Origin: Terribacillus aidingensis
Lineage (GTDB): Bacteria > Bacillota > Bacilli > Bacillales > Amphibacillaceae
Reading direction: 5' to 3'
Assembly: GCF_040703035.1 (NCBI RefSeq)
Contig: NZ_CP159996.1
Location: 716,001-780,000 of the forward strand
DNA length: 64,000 nucleotides
Both the position numbers and the translations under genes were made by a program. Shown here one piece after another: positions 9,401-18,404 of this stretch. Position 1 is the first letter of the stretch; the number at the start of each line of letters is the position of its first letter. Under the pieces are notes generated by a model. It searched no databases. It was not told the origin of the DNA and saw only the letters and a program-made list of their open reading frames with translations.

Positions 9401-11461
9401 ATGATGCTAGACAAGCGGCCATCCATCCTGCTTGAGCAGCTTATCCGTTCACAGCATATTACATTGCAGCAGCTCATGGATCTCACTCATTTATCTAAAA
9501 GGCAGCTGACTTATGATTTGGAAAAGCTGAATGACTGGCTTACAGCAGAGCAGTTGCCGCAAATCTTATATAAGGGTACACAGCTCATTCGTGTTCCACA
9601 GGAGGTGGTGCAGTGTTATCAGAAGAAGCAGCTGATACAAAATGGACAGCAGCTTTTATTAACAGAAGAAGATCGTCTGCTTTTTCTTTACCTATATCTA
9701 TTTATAAGAACGGAGCCTGTATCATCCTATCATTTAACGCATTTGCTCCAAGTTAGTAAAAATACGGTAGTTGCAGATATCAAACGTGCCAATAAGCTGA
9801 TTAATCCTTCCTTAGTAGAGATTCGGTATACCAGACAAAATGGCTATCACCTTAGGGGCTCGGAAGCGGATAAAAGAATTGTGGTACAAAACCACCTGGC
9901 GAAGATTCTGCAAAATCCCGCATTTCCAACGATAATGGAACATCTGACAGCACATTTAAAAAATGTGACGGCAGGAGATGTGCAAGCTTTATTACAGACA
10001 ATGGAAAAGGATATTGGACTTCAGTTCGTGGAGGAAAGACTGGATCATTTCACTTACTTTCTAGTGCTGTTAGCCTGCCGACTTCGTGAAGGGAAAACAG
10101 TTCGCTTTCATGAAGACGAAATTCTGAATATGAAACAAGATCCAATGTGGGATGTAGCACTTTCTGTTTTCGAAAAGCTTCAACTGCCGCTTGATGAACA
10201 TGAAGTCTGTTATTTCAGCATCCACTTGCTTGCTCTTTCATTGGGTCAAATTCAGCAGGAAAGCAACACGCGAGATTTGCTGTATAAATTGTGCGAGCAG
10301 CTGGTTTTGGATTTCGAGAACAAGGCAGCTGTCGTGTTTGAACGAAGGGCGAATGTCGTACGCACCCTTTATCAGCATATGAGACCAGCCTACTATCGAA
10401 TGAAATACCGAATACCGATACACAACCCACTTTTACAACAGATAAAGAATGAGCACGAAGAATTGTATCTGATTGTACAAGAGCTGTTACAACCGGTGGG
10501 AGACCTGCTGAATATTGTTATACCAGAAGAAGAGTTAGGATTTATTACGATTCACTTCGGCGCGCTATTAGAAAAGCCGACACAGCAAATGCCAAGGAAG
10601 AAAAGAGCGCTAGTCGTCTGTCCGAGCGGAATAAGTTCTTCCTTGATGGTGAAATACATGCTCGAATCATTATTTTCGGAAATCGTAGTTGAAGATACAT
10701 GCTCGCTCCGCCAATTCGAACAGAAAACTGAAATGGATTTTGATGTCATCTTCTCAACAATTGATCTGCAAGCGAGTATTCCGTGCTTTCATGTTAAACC
10801 GATCATGTCGCCCACCGAAAAAAGCTCTTTAGTCAATGGAGTGTATGAGACTTTATTCGGTATCCAATACAGTGGTGTGTCAGTCAGAGAGCTGCTTCAG
10901 GAAATCAGTCGATATGCCACCATCCATGACGAAAAACAATTAGAGAACATGCTGCGAACACTTCAATTCCATCGTAAAACAGAACGCAGAAAGGAGAATC
11001 AGCCAGTGTTACAAGACTTGTTATATGAAGATACGATTCAACTCGCTGAAAGTTTACCAAACTGGCAAGATGCAATTACCTGCGTTGCCAAGCCTTTACT
11101 TCAAAATAAATCTATCTCGCCATCCTATGTAGAGGCAATGATAGAAAACATAGAAAAACTAGGTCCTTATGTGGTGATAGGGCCGGATGTTGCTATTCCG
11201 CATGCCAGACCAGAATCCGGTGTACATGCAGTAGGGATGAGCTTTCTAAGGTTGAAGGAGCCTGTCTATTTTTCAGCAGATCGCACAAAAGGAGTTAGAT
11301 TGCTATTTTGTATTGCGGCGATTGATAACAAGACACATTTAAGAGCACTGTCGCAGCTGACAAAACTGCTCAGTGATAAAGAAAATGTCACGACATTGAT
11401 TGAATCTGATAGTAAGGAAGAGATACTTGCATTGTTCAAAAGTTATTCAACTATAGCTTAA
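9401..11461 (+). CDS. PRD-domain transcriptional regulator with EIIB-like and EIIA domains
   Basis: Regulator of 686 residues in the MtlR/LicR/BglG class. Order: N-terminal helix-turn-helix (TLQQLMDLTHLSKRQLTYDL), a second HTH/Mga-like domain, two PTS regulation domains with histidines in LDHFTYFLVLLACR, YFSIHLLAL and ITIHFGALL, a GatB-like EIIB domain (Cys407 in VVCPSGISSS), and a C-terminal EIIA domain with His601 in AIPHARPESG. The EIIA sequence resembles UlaC rather than mannitol EIIA, and the operon has no separate EIIA gene. The protein may therefore be both activator and sugar phosphotransferase. ATG 9401 is chosen because AGGAGGTG ends eight bases upstream. It heads the operon of EIIB, EIIC and split transketolase. 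Confidence 0.88.
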   Translation: MMLDKRPSILLEQLIRSQHITLQQLMDLTHLSKRQLTYDLEKLNDWLTAEQLPQILYKGTQLIRVPQEVVQCYQKKQLIQNGQQLLLTEEDRLLFLYLYLFIRTEPVSSYHLTHLLQVSKNTVVADIKRANKLINPSLVEIRYTRQNGYHLRGSEADKRIVVQNHLAKILQNPAFPTIMEHLTAHLKNVTAGDVQALLQTMEKDIGLQFVEERLDHFTYFLVLLACRLREGKTVRFHEDEILNMKQDPMWDVALSVFEKLQLPLDEHEVCYFSIHLLALSLGQIQQESNTRDLLYKLCEQLVLDFENKAAVVFERRANVVRTLYQHMRPAYYRMKYRIPIHNPLLQQIKNEHEELYLIVQELLQPVGDLLNIVIPEEELGFITIHFGALLEKPTQQMPRKKRALVVCPSGISSSLMVKYMLESLFSEIVVEDTCSLRQFEQKTEMDFDVIFSTIDLQASIPCFHVKPIMSPTEKSSLVNGVYETLFGIQYSGVSVRELLQEISRYATIHDEKQLENMLRTLQFHRKTERRKENQPVLQDLLYEDTIQLAESLPNWQDAITCVAKPLLQNKSISPSYVEAMIENIEKLGPYVVIGPDVAIPHARPESGVHAVGMSFLRLKEPVYFSADRTKGVRLLFCIAAIDNKTHLRALSQLTKLLSDKENVTTLIESDSKEEILALFKSYSTIA

Positions 11462-11479
11462 AAAATTGGAGGAATAATT

Positions 11480-11764
11480 ATGAAAATATTAGCAGTTTGC
11501 GGATCGGGACTAGGAAGCAGCTTTATGTTGGAGATGAATGTTCAGCAGGTTCTAGCAGAGTTAGGTATTACTGGGATAGAGGTTAGCCATTCTGATTTGA
11601 GCTCCGCGACGCCTGATGATGCAGATTTGTTTATAGCTGCCAAGGATATTGCAGATGGGATGCATCATTTAGGTGAAGTGATCGTAATTGACAGCATCAT
11701 CGATATGGACGGAATCAAAGCAAAGCTTCAAGAGGTTCTTCAACAGAAGGGCATTATTTCCTAA
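11480..11764 (+). CDS. PTS enzyme IIB, ascorbate (UlaB) type
   Basis: Cytoplasmic phosphocarrier of 94 residues. The N-terminal phosphate loop ILAVCGSGLGSSF, with phosphoacceptor Cys7, is the hallmark of the SgaB/UlaB and GatB type. It passes phosphate from an EIIA (probably the C-terminal domain of the preceding regulator) to the sugar bound by the EIIC encoded directly downstream. The length is normal. It lies 18 bases after the regulator and 21 bases before the EIIC gene, with a GGAGG site. The substrate is not necessarily ascorbate. Confidence 0.9.
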   Translation: MKILAVCGSGLGSSFMLEMNVQQVLAELGITGIEVSHSDLSSATPDDADLFIAAKDIADGMHHLGEVIVIDSIIDMDGIKAKLQEVLQQKGIIS

Positions 11765-11785
11765 AGAACAAAGGGGGAAAATCTA

Positions 11786-13162
11786 ATGGTCGAAAGATTT
11801 CTGAAACTTGTCATTGACATCCTGAGCACACCAGCTGTATTGGTCGCATTGATTTCCTTGGTTGGATTAATCATCTTGAAAAAGCCGCTGAGCGAGATTA
11901 TCAAAGGTACGACAAAAACTTTTCTTGGTTTCTTGGTCATTTCTGCAGGTGCGAATATCATTGTTGGCTCACTCGATCCATTCGGACAAATGTTCCAGCA
12001 CGCATTCAATGTAAATGGTGTAGTACCGAATAATGAAGCTATTGTAGCGATGGCGCTGACGGAATATGGAAGCACAACTGCATTTATAATGTTCTTTGGT
12101 ATGTTAGCTAATATCCTGATCGCGCGTTTCACTAGATTGAAATTCATCTTTCTTACAGGTCATCACACGCTGTATATGGCCTGTATGCTGGCTGTCATCC
12201 TTGCTGTATCAGGACTGAAAGGAGTTCCGCTTATCATTGTCGGTTCTTTGGCGCTTGGATTGATCATGGCTGCCTTTCCGGCAATCTGTCAGCCTTTCAT
12301 GCGGAAAATTACAGGTAACGACAATGTAGGCTTCGGTCATTTCTCCAGCCTAGGCTACGCACTTTCCGGTGTGGTAGGAAAGGTAGTAGGGAAGGGATCC
12401 AGATCTACAGAAGACATCAAGTTTCCTAAAGGGCTGGGCTTCCTGCGGGATAGTTCGGTTACGATCTCACTTACGATGGTTGTACTTTATGTCATCATTG
12501 CACTTTTTGCTGGTCCGGCATATGTGGAAGGAGAATTAAGCGGAGGCACTCACTATATCGTCTTCTCTATTATCCAAGGTGTCACGTTTGCAGCAGGTGT
12601 ATTTGTCATCCTTACAGGGGTGCGTCTTGTGCTAGCTGAAATTGTTCCAGCTTTCAAAGGTATATCTACAAAGCTTGTTCCGAATTCTAAACCAGCACTG
12701 GATTGCCCAGTTGTTTTCCCTTATGCACCGAATGCAGTTCTTATTGGATTCTTCTGCAGCTTCCTGGGAGGAATTGTTGGCATGGTGGCACTTGGTCTTG
12801 CAGGAGCGGTTATTATTTTGCCGGGCGTTGTACCGCACTTCTTTACAGGAGCTACAGCTGGTGTTTTTGGAAATGCAACTGGCGGAGTGAGAGGCGCAAC
12901 CATCGGAGCATTTGCGAATGGTCTGTTGATTACTTTCCTTCCGGTATTTTTGATGCCGGTACTAGGAGATTTAGGGTTCGCTAGTACGACTTTCTCAGAC
13001 GCAGACTTTGCGGCATCTGGCATCGTACTTGGACAGGTGGCGAAAATGTTCGGGGCAGCTGGTGTCACTGTAACGGTTGTTGGTCTCGTCGTGCTGGCCG
13101 TTGTCTTCGGATTGTTCAAACGCAATAAAAAGACAAATGACTCCAATCAGATTGGTGCGTAA
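11786..13162 (+). CDS. PTS enzyme IIC, ascorbate (UlaA/SgaT) type
   Basis: Integral membrane sugar channel of 458 residues with about ten or more hydrophobic segments. The opening LVIDILSTPAVLVALISLVG and the loop TGHHTLYMACM are characteristic of the UlaA superfamily. Further family-like segments are KLVPNSKPALDCPVVFPYAPNAV and GGVRGATIGAFANGLLITF. It partners the EIIB just upstream. Because a two-subunit transketolase follows, the imported sugar phosphate is probably a ketose or is converted to one and fed to the pentose phosphate pathway. The classical ula enzymes UlaD, UlaE, UlaF and UlaG are absent, which argues against L-ascorbate as substrate. Confidence 0.92.
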   Translation: MVERFLKLVIDILSTPAVLVALISLVGLIILKKPLSEIIKGTTKTFLGFLVISAGANIIVGSLDPFGQMFQHAFNVNGVVPNNEAIVAMALTEYGSTTAFIMFFGMLANILIARFTRLKFIFLTGHHTLYMACMLAVILAVSGLKGVPLIIVGSLALGLIMAAFPAICQPFMRKITGNDNVGFGHFSSLGYALSGVVGKVVGKGSRSTEDIKFPKGLGFLRDSSVTISLTMVVLYVIIALFAGPAYVEGELSGGTHYIVFSIIQGVTFAAGVFVILTGVRLVLAEIVPAFKGISTKLVPNSKPALDCPVVFPYAPNAVLIGFFCSFLGGIVGMVALGLAGAVIILPGVVPHFFTGATAGVFGNATGGVRGATIGAFANGLLITFLPVFLMPVLGDLGFASTTFSDADFAASGIVLGQVAKMFGAAGVTVTVVGLVVLAVVFGLFKRNKKTNDSNQIGA

Positions 13163-13194
13163 TAGAAGCTGAACAGGAAAGGAGAAGATAGAGG

Positions 13195-14040
13195 ATGGAT
13201 TTAGCGAAGGTAGAGAGGTTTCGGGACGAAATCAGATTGAAGACGCTGCAGGAACTTCACCACTTAGGGTTTGGACACTATGGAGGAAGCTTGTCTATCA
13301 TTGAAACATTAGCAGTACTGTACGGCGACGTGATGCAAGTTGATCCCGATGATCCAGCATGGGAAGATAGAGATTATTTCATCCTGTCCAAGGGCCATGG
13401 CGGCCCAGGGTTATATGCGGCGCTTGCGGTAAAAGGTTACTTTCCTCAGGAGATGCTGTATACACTGAATCAAAATGGTACAAAACTGCCTTCTCATCCA
13501 GACAAAAACCTGACGCCAGGAGTGGATATGACAACGGGTTCGCTTGGTCAAGGTGTATCAGCAGCCGTGGGAGTTGCTCTATCTCATAAACTTTCCAGTC
13601 GTAATAACAGGACATTCTGTATCGTAGGAGACGGGGAACTGAACGAAGGTCAATGCTGGGAAGCCTTTCAATTCGCTGCCCATCATAAACTGCACGACTT
13701 ATTTGTTTTCATTGATGATAATAAAAAGCAGTTAGATGGTCCGACAAAGGATATCATTGATCCGATTGATTTTGCAGCGAAAATGGATGCCTTTGGCTTT
13801 TATGTTTACAAAGTGGACGGAAGTGATGTAGCGGCCATCCATCAAGCAATCTCACAAGGTATCAGTCAAAAGGAAAAACCAGTAGCCATAGTCTTGGATA
13901 CGATCAAAGGGCAGGGAGTCCGGTATTTAGAGGAGCTGGCAGATAATCACCACATCAGGCCGAACGAAACAGACACAGCAGCGATTGAACAGGCAATCTA
14001 TGAGTTGGAAACGAAACTGCAGCAGGAGGTGAGAGGATGA
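13195..14040 (+). CDS. Transketolase, N-terminal (thiamine diphosphate-binding) subunit
   Basis: 281-residue subunit corresponding to the first half of transketolase. It carries the diphosphate-binding motif GDGELNEGQCWEAFQFAAHHKL with the closing NN (DDNKKQ region), and early histidines in SKGHGGPGLYAAL and LPSHPDKN. It transfers two-carbon ketol units only together with the pyrimidine-binding subunit encoded next, whose start codon overlaps this stop. Split transketolases of this kind are common beside ascorbate-type PTS genes in Firmicutes and are distinct from the housekeeping one-chain enzyme. It is the fourth gene of the operon. Confidence 0.93.
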   Translation: MDLAKVERFRDEIRLKTLQELHHLGFGHYGGSLSIIETLAVLYGDVMQVDPDDPAWEDRDYFILSKGHGGPGLYAALAVKGYFPQEMLYTLNQNGTKLPSHPDKNLTPGVDMTTGSLGQGVSAAVGVALSHKLSSRNNRTFCIVGDGELNEGQCWEAFQFAAHHKLHDLFVFIDDNKKQLDGPTKDIIDPIDFAAKMDAFGFYVYKVDGSDVAAIHQAISQGISQKEKPVAIVLDTIKGQGVRYLEELADNHHIRPNETDTAAIEQAIYELETKLQQEVRG

Positions 14041-14990
14041 TCTCGACTGTTTATGAAAAAGAAAAACGAGAGATGCGTCAGGTCTATGCCGAAACCATCC
14101 TGGAACTGGCAAAAGCAAATCCGGATGTCATTGCCTTGGAGGCAGACTTGATGAGTGCGATCACAACGAATAAAATCAAAGCTGAGATACCGAATCAGCT
14201 TATCAACAGCGGTATCATGGAGGCTAATATGATGGGAGTTGCTGCTGGTTTATCACTTACCGGGAAAATTCCTTACGTACACACTTTTGGCCAGTTCGCT
14301 ACAAGAAGGACATACGACCAGCTGTTTGTTTCCGGCGGATATGCTAAGACAAACATCAAAATCCTCGGGTCTGATGCGGGAATCACTGCAGAGCATAACG
14401 GCGGTACCCATATGACATTCGAGGATATCGGTCTCATGAGGCTGGTTCCACAAGCGCATGTTTATGAGGCTAGTGATTCGACCATGCTTGGATACCTACT
14501 GCGACGTATTGAAAAAGAGTACGGTGTTCACTACATCCGTACAATTCGGAAAAATGCCATCAAGCTTTACGAAGAAAATGAAACCTTTGAAGATGGAAAA
14601 GGAAAGCTGCTGAGGGACGGGGAAGACATTACTATCATTGCAACCGGAATTATGGTTGCAGAAGCTTTGCAAGCTGCAGATATTCTCGAACAGCATGGGA
14701 TCCACGCAGCTGTCATAGATATGTATTCTATCAAACCAATTGATGCAGAATTGATCACAGAATATGCCCAAAAGACAAAAGCAATTGTAACAGCAGAAAA
14801 TCATAATGTAATCGGCGGATTAGGTAGTGCGGTCTCGGAAGTACTAGCTGAGAATCACCCAGTGTCGATGTATAGAATAGGCGTGCGTGAGCAGTATGGG
14901 CAGGTTGGTAAAGTTGATTATTTGAAGACTTATTATAAATTGAGTGACAGGGATATTGCAGAGGCAGCAATCAAATTGTTTGCTAGATAA
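14037..14990 (+). CDS. Transketolase, C-terminal subunit
   Basis: 317-residue subunit with the pyrimidine-binding domain (about 10-175; active-site glutamate in INSGIMEANMMGVAAGLS) and the C-terminal transketolase domain (about 185-310, ENHNVIGGLGSAVSEVL). It completes the enzyme begun by the upstream gene. Its ATG shares four bases with the upstream stop codon, so translation is coupled and a 1:1 ratio is expected. It closes the operon and is followed by a strong terminator. DXP synthase is a related alternative, but the two-gene split and PTS context favour transketolase. Confidence 0.93.
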   Translation: MISTVYEKEKREMRQVYAETILELAKANPDVIALEADLMSAITTNKIKAEIPNQLINSGIMEANMMGVAAGLSLTGKIPYVHTFGQFATRRTYDQLFVSGGYAKTNIKILGSDAGITAEHNGGTHMTFEDIGLMRLVPQAHVYEASDSTMLGYLLRRIEKEYGVHYIRTIRKNAIKLYEENETFEDGKGKLLRDGEDITIIATGIMVAEALQAADILEQHGIHAAVIDMYSIKPIDAELITEYAQKTKAIVTAENHNVIGGLGSAVSEVLAENHPVSMYRIGVREQYGQVGKVDYLKTYYKLSDRDIAEAAIKLFAR

Positions 14991-15064
14991 TTGATGATAA
15001 TAGACAACACTCACATTTTGAAGAATTATTCATTTAGTGATCCTGATTTACCACTAAAAAAGTT

Positions 15065-15097
15065 AAGGAGATCAAGCAGCACTTGATCTCCTTTTTA
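15065..15097. terminator. Bidirectional terminator after the transketolase genes
   Basis: AAGGAGATCAAG and CTTGATCTCCTT form a 12-base stem around CAGCA with flanking A and T runs, between the + strand operon and the convergent methyltransferase gene. Confidence 0.92.
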
Positions 15098-15802
15098 TTT
15101 AACCGCCTTCCAAATCGTCCACCTATCTCTTTCCACAATATCCCTTTCCTCTGTGATACAATCGTCTATAAATAGAACCAACTTCTCCAGTTCATCATCC
15201 GTTAATGCATGCAGGATGCTTCTTCCCAGTCTGGCACGCAAATCAGCCAGCAGTTTTTCTTTCGTTTCATGTACGTGACGAACTTCCCATAATGTATGTT
15301 TTTCTATTTCTTGAAATCCGGCAATTCTTAGATTTTCTATCACTTTATTTGAACCATGTCTTCTGCTGATTTCAATTTCTGCAAGTCTCGGAAAACTAGA
15401 GAAGAAATATCCTCTTATATGCTCAGGACTCCCTGGCAGCAGGCAATCCTCCGGCGTACGATCCTGGATGAGGAAAATACTATCAGGTCGCAATAAGCGG
15501 TGGGCTTCGGAAAAACAAGGCTGCAAATCCTGTAAATGATGAATCAACGCACGCTCCAGAATAAGATCACAGCTAGCTTTTCTCAATCCTGTTTTCTGTG
15601 CATCACCCTTGTGGAATTGTACACCTTGCATACCATGACAATTCTCAAGCGCTGCTTCAAGCATGACTTCAGAGGAATCAACGCCTGTTACAGATGGTAT
15701 GCCTAATTCGACCAATGCTTTCGTATAGATACCGCCTCCGCAGCCAATATCCAGGGCATGTTCTACTTGCTTATAATCCAATATTTCTTCCAATAGATTC
15801 AT
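15095..15802 (-). CDS. Class I SAM-dependent methyltransferase, N-terminus interrupted
   Basis: Rossmann-fold methyltransferase of unknown substrate, 235 residues from the ATG at 15802. Motif I reads ALDIGCGGGIYTKAL, followed by GVDSSEVML and a motif IV-like CDLILERALIHHLQDL. The ATG at 15802 has no ribosome binding site. The frame upstream encodes TNKYTYTSRQADPNW, which reads like the real N-terminus of this family. It runs back through a TAA (15848-15850) to an ATG at 15863-15865 preceded by AGGTGGGG. So the natural start was probably 15865 and a stop codon at position six breaks it. Whether functional enzyme is still made from 15802 is unclear. Confidence 0.75.
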   Translation of the reverse strand: MNLLEEILDYKQVEHALDIGCGGGIYTKALVELGIPSVTGVDSSEVMLEAALENCHGMQGVQFHKGDAQKTGLRKASCDLILERALIHHLQDLQPCFSEAHRLLRPDSIFLIQDRTPEDCLLPGSPEHIRGYFFSSFPRLAEIEISRRHGSNKVIENLRIAGFQEIEKHTLWEVRHVHETKEKLLADLRARLGRSILHALTDDELEKLVLFIDDCITEERDIVERDRWTIWKAVK

Positions 15803-15952
15803 CCAGTTTGGATCTGCTTGTCTGGATGTGTAGGTATATTTATTAGTTTATGCATGGAAATCCATAACCTATCCCCACCTATTAGTTTAATAGTATATAA
15901 TTTCCATAATTACAACTACATCTCCTGCTGTGAAATAGTAAGGGTGAAAGGA

Positions 15953-16360
15953 TTACATATCCCAAGAGTGGTAGCCATATGTGTACGTGAACAGAAAATA
16001 AAGGACTGCCAGAAGGGCCGCCAGCGGTATAGTGACGCCAAGGATATTGGAGCGTTTCCAGGGACCTTTTGGATCTTTATAACCTTTATACAGCAGAAAT
16101 ATCAATAGACCGATCATCGGTACAAACAGTAAATGACGGATATCTGCGACCCATTCATTATTTACGATCCAGTTGACATTAGGTGTTGTTGCTCCTTCAT
16201 ATGCTTTATCAATGCGCTCCTTCACAATAACAAAGAGAGCACCGAGTACTAGATAGTAAATAATGAATAAACTTTTAATAGGTTTATTTAAATAGCGAGC
16301 GGATAAGATGACTGCTAGAAATAAGACAAGCAGTATAGCTAACAGAATATATTCCTGCAT
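15953..16360 (-). CDS. Small integral membrane protein, function unknown
   Basis: 135-residue protein not recognised as a named family. It has about four hydrophobic segments: an N-terminal LLAILLVLFLAVILSARYL, a second at SLFIIYYLVLGALFVIV, a third at HLLFVPMIGLLIFLLYKGY, and a last one at ILGVTIPLAALLAVLYFLF. The loop after the second segment is polar (KERIDKAYEGATTPNVN). The start is the ATG at 16358-16360, with AAAGGAG upstream on the minus strand. It is divergent from the ATPase gene at 16416; the short intergenic gap must hold both promoters. Confidence 0.75.
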   Translation of the reverse strand: MQEYILLAILLVLFLAVILSARYLNKPIKSLFIIYYLVLGALFVIVKERIDKAYEGATTPNVNWIVNNEWVADIRHLLFVPMIGLLIFLLYKGYKDPKGPWKRSNILGVTIPLAALLAVLYFLFTYTYGYHSWDM

Positions 16361-16415
16361 GATGTATGCTCCTTTCCTTTGTTGAACTGACTTCCATGAA
16401 GATAGGATTGATAAT

Positions 16416-17174
16416 GTGAAATTAACTTCGACCAATCAATTTGTGAGACAAATGAGTCTGAAGGAAGAATCTGCAGCGCTTCCTAATCATTTCCCATTTT
16501 CACTGCCGGTCATTCAAAAGTTAGGCAAACTTTCTTTCCATCCCAATGTAACGTATATCATTGGAGAAAATGGCATGGGGAAGTCGACCTTACTTGAGGC
16601 AATTGCAGTAGCGCTTGGTTTTAACCCTGAGGGCGGTTCAAGGAATTTTTCTTTCTCTAGTTTCGAATCACATTCTGATTTGCATGAACATATCCGGATA
16701 GTCCGTGGGGGGAACAGACCGCGGGACGGATACTTTTTCCGAGCTGAGACTTTCTATAATCTAGCTACTAATATTGAGGAAATGGATCGGGAGGGCTACG
16801 GGCAAAAAATCATTGATTCCTACGGTGGGAAATCCCTGCATGAGCAGTCCCATGGGGAAGCGTTTTTTGCTGCGTTCATGGAGCGCTTTTCCGGAAATGG
16901 TTTATACATACTCGATGAGCCAGAGGCAGCTTTATCCCCGATCCGCCAGCTATCGATGCTGGCTCGAATTGATGAGCTGGTGGAAGAGGGCTCACAGTTC
17001 ATCATCTCCACTCATGCACCGCTGCTGATGGCTTATCCGGATGCAAAGATTCTTCAGCTGGATGCAGATGGAATAGAAGAGGCCCGGCTGGAAGAGACGC
17101 AGCATTACAGCATTATGAAGCAATTTTTCGAGGACAGAGGCAGGCTTCTGCATCATTTGTTCCGAAGAGAATAG
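16416..17174 (+). CDS. AAA family ATP-binding protein (AAA_15/SMC-like)
   Basis: Soluble ATPase of 252 residues with ABC-type nucleotide-binding elements: Walker A GENGMGKST (about 50-58), a signature-like SHGEAFFAAF, Walker B LYILDEPEAALSP (about 165-177), and the switch histidine in IISTHAPLLM. The GTG start at 16416 has AGGA about eight bases upstream. The insertion between Walker A and the signature is short, so this is not an SMC or RecF protein but one of the small predicted ATPases common in Bacilli, whose function is unknown. It is a lone gene, with no nuclease, reverse transcriptase or toxin partner next to it, so a defence role is not indicated. Confidence 0.85.
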   Translation: MKLTSTNQFVRQMSLKEESAALPNHFPFSLPVIQKLGKLSFHPNVTYIIGENGMGKSTLLEAIAVALGFNPEGGSRNFSFSSFESHSDLHEHIRIVRGGNRPRDGYFFRAETFYNLATNIEEMDREGYGQKIIDSYGGKSLHEQSHGEAFFAAFMERFSGNGLYILDEPEAALSPIRQLSMLARIDELVEEGSQFIISTHAPLLMAYPDAKILQLDADGIEEARLEETQHYSIMKQFFEDRGRLLHHLFRRE

Positions 17175-17316
17175 TGATGGAGTATCTCTTTAAAGTTACA
17201 TAAAAGCTTAACTAATTGCTTAAAAACTATTCCCTAAAGGGCAATTATGGGAGAAAATTGAGCATAATTATCTCGTGATAGTTAGTTAATTGAAAATGGC
17301 AAAGGAGAGGTCTTGA

Positions 17317-17913
17317 ATGGCAAATACGAAGACGAATCCTAAGGTTGAGGAATTCTTAAGTAAAGCTAAAAAGTGGAAGGAAGAATATATAAGCTTGAGA
17401 GATATTGTCCTTGATTGTGAGCTGGTTGAAGAATTCAAATGGAAGCATCCTTGTTACACATTTGATGGAAAGAACGTTGTTTTAATACATGGTTTTAAAG
17501 ACTATTGTGCGCTGTTATTTCATAAAGGTGCTTTGTTAAAAGATGCTCAGGGGATTCTGATTCAGCAAACTGAGAATGTACAGGCAGCGCGTCAACTTCG
17601 GTTTAAAAGTGTTAAAGAAATAACTGAAATGAAAACTGCCATAAAAGCCTATATCCAAGAAGCTATTGAAATTGAAAAAGCCGGTTTAAAAGTGGATTTA
17701 AAAGAGCACACAGAATACATAATTCCAGAAGAACTTCATAAAAAATTTGAAGAAGTCCCTGCTCTAAAAACTGCCTTTGAGGCTTTGACACCAGGACGGC
17801 AAAGAGCATATATATTTTATTTTTCTCAAGCTAAACAAAGCAAAACCCGTGAGGCAAGAGTTGAAAAATATATGCAGCAAATCCTTGATGGAAAGGGTTT
17901 GAATGATAAGTAG
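17317..17913 (+). CDS. YdeI-like protein (DUF1801 plus OmdA domain)
   Basis: 198-residue cytoplasmic protein. The N-terminal DUF1801 domain (about 15-115, containing FKWKHPCYTFDGKNVVLIHGF and CALLFHKGALL) is followed by an OmdA/YdeI-like segment (about 130-195, with ALTPGRQRAYIFYFSQAKQSKTREARVEK). This is the full arrangement of B. subtilis YdeI, whose biochemical role is not settled to my knowledge. The ATG has AAAGGAGAGG upstream. It starts a run of small + strand genes up to 19.4 kb. It is somewhat AT-richer than the following genes. Confidence 0.85.
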   Translation: MANTKTNPKVEEFLSKAKKWKEEYISLRDIVLDCELVEEFKWKHPCYTFDGKNVVLIHGFKDYCALLFHKGALLKDAQGILIQQTENVQAARQLRFKSVKEITEMKTAIKAYIQEAIEIEKAGLKVDLKEHTEYIIPEELHKKFEEVPALKTAFEALTPGRQRAYIFYFSQAKQSKTREARVEKYMQQILDGKGLNDK

Positions 17914-17951
17914 AATCTGAAAGTATAAAATTCCAAAGAAGAGGTGGCTTA

Positions 17952-18392
17952 ATGACTATCATCAGAGCATCCATACAAGACGTAAAAGAAACAGCGATTC
18001 TTTTTAATCAATACCGCCAGTTTTACAAGCAAGTGCAAGATTTAATCGGGGCAGAAGCGTACATAACAGAAAGACTGGAGAAAGGTGATTCTGCCATTTT
18101 CCTCGCCAAGGATGGAGATGAATATGTCGGCTTTACGCAGCTATACCCTACTTTTTCTTCTATCGGAATGAAACGCGCATGGATATTGAATGACTTGTAT
18201 GTAGCGGAAAATGCTAGAAAACAAGGTGTAGGAGAAAAATTGCTTGATGTGGCGGAGGCTTTTGCGAGGGAAACTGGTGCAGGGAGTATAGCGCTTAGTA
18301 CAGCTCCTGACAATGAGAAGGCACAACGTCTATACGAAAGAAAAGGATACGAGCGGGATAAGCAGTTTTATCATTATGAGTTGGGCTTGTAG
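17952..18392 (+). CDS. GNAT family N-acetyltransferase
   Basis: 146-residue acetyltransferase of unknown substrate. The acetyl-CoA binding region is AENARKQGVGEKLLDVAEAFARETGA, followed by ALSTAPDNEKAQRLYERKGYE, the usual end of the GNAT fold. A strand with the sequence RAWILNDLYVAE precedes it. GAGGTGG provides the ribosome binding site. It is 12 bases upstream of the amidotransferase gene and probably cotranscribed with it. Confidence 0.9.
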   Translation: MTIIRASIQDVKETAILFNQYRQFYKQVQDLIGAEAYITERLEKGDSAIFLAKDGDEYVGFTQLYPTFSSIGMKRAWILNDLYVAENARKQGVGEKLLDVAEAFARETGAGSIALSTAPDNEKAQRLYERKGYERDKQFYHYELGL

Positions 18393-18404
18393 AGGAGGAA
18401 GAGA

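Noticed and set aside
12721..13146. Long open frame on the minus strand inside the EIIC gene
   Set aside because: It is antisense to a clear UlaA-type gene and has a composition (Thr, Pro, Ala rich) typical of shadow frames.
16416..17174. AAA ATPase as a possible defence-system component
   Set aside because: It is a single gene with no nuclease, toxin or reverse transcriptase next to it; the neighbours are ordinary housekeeping-type genes.
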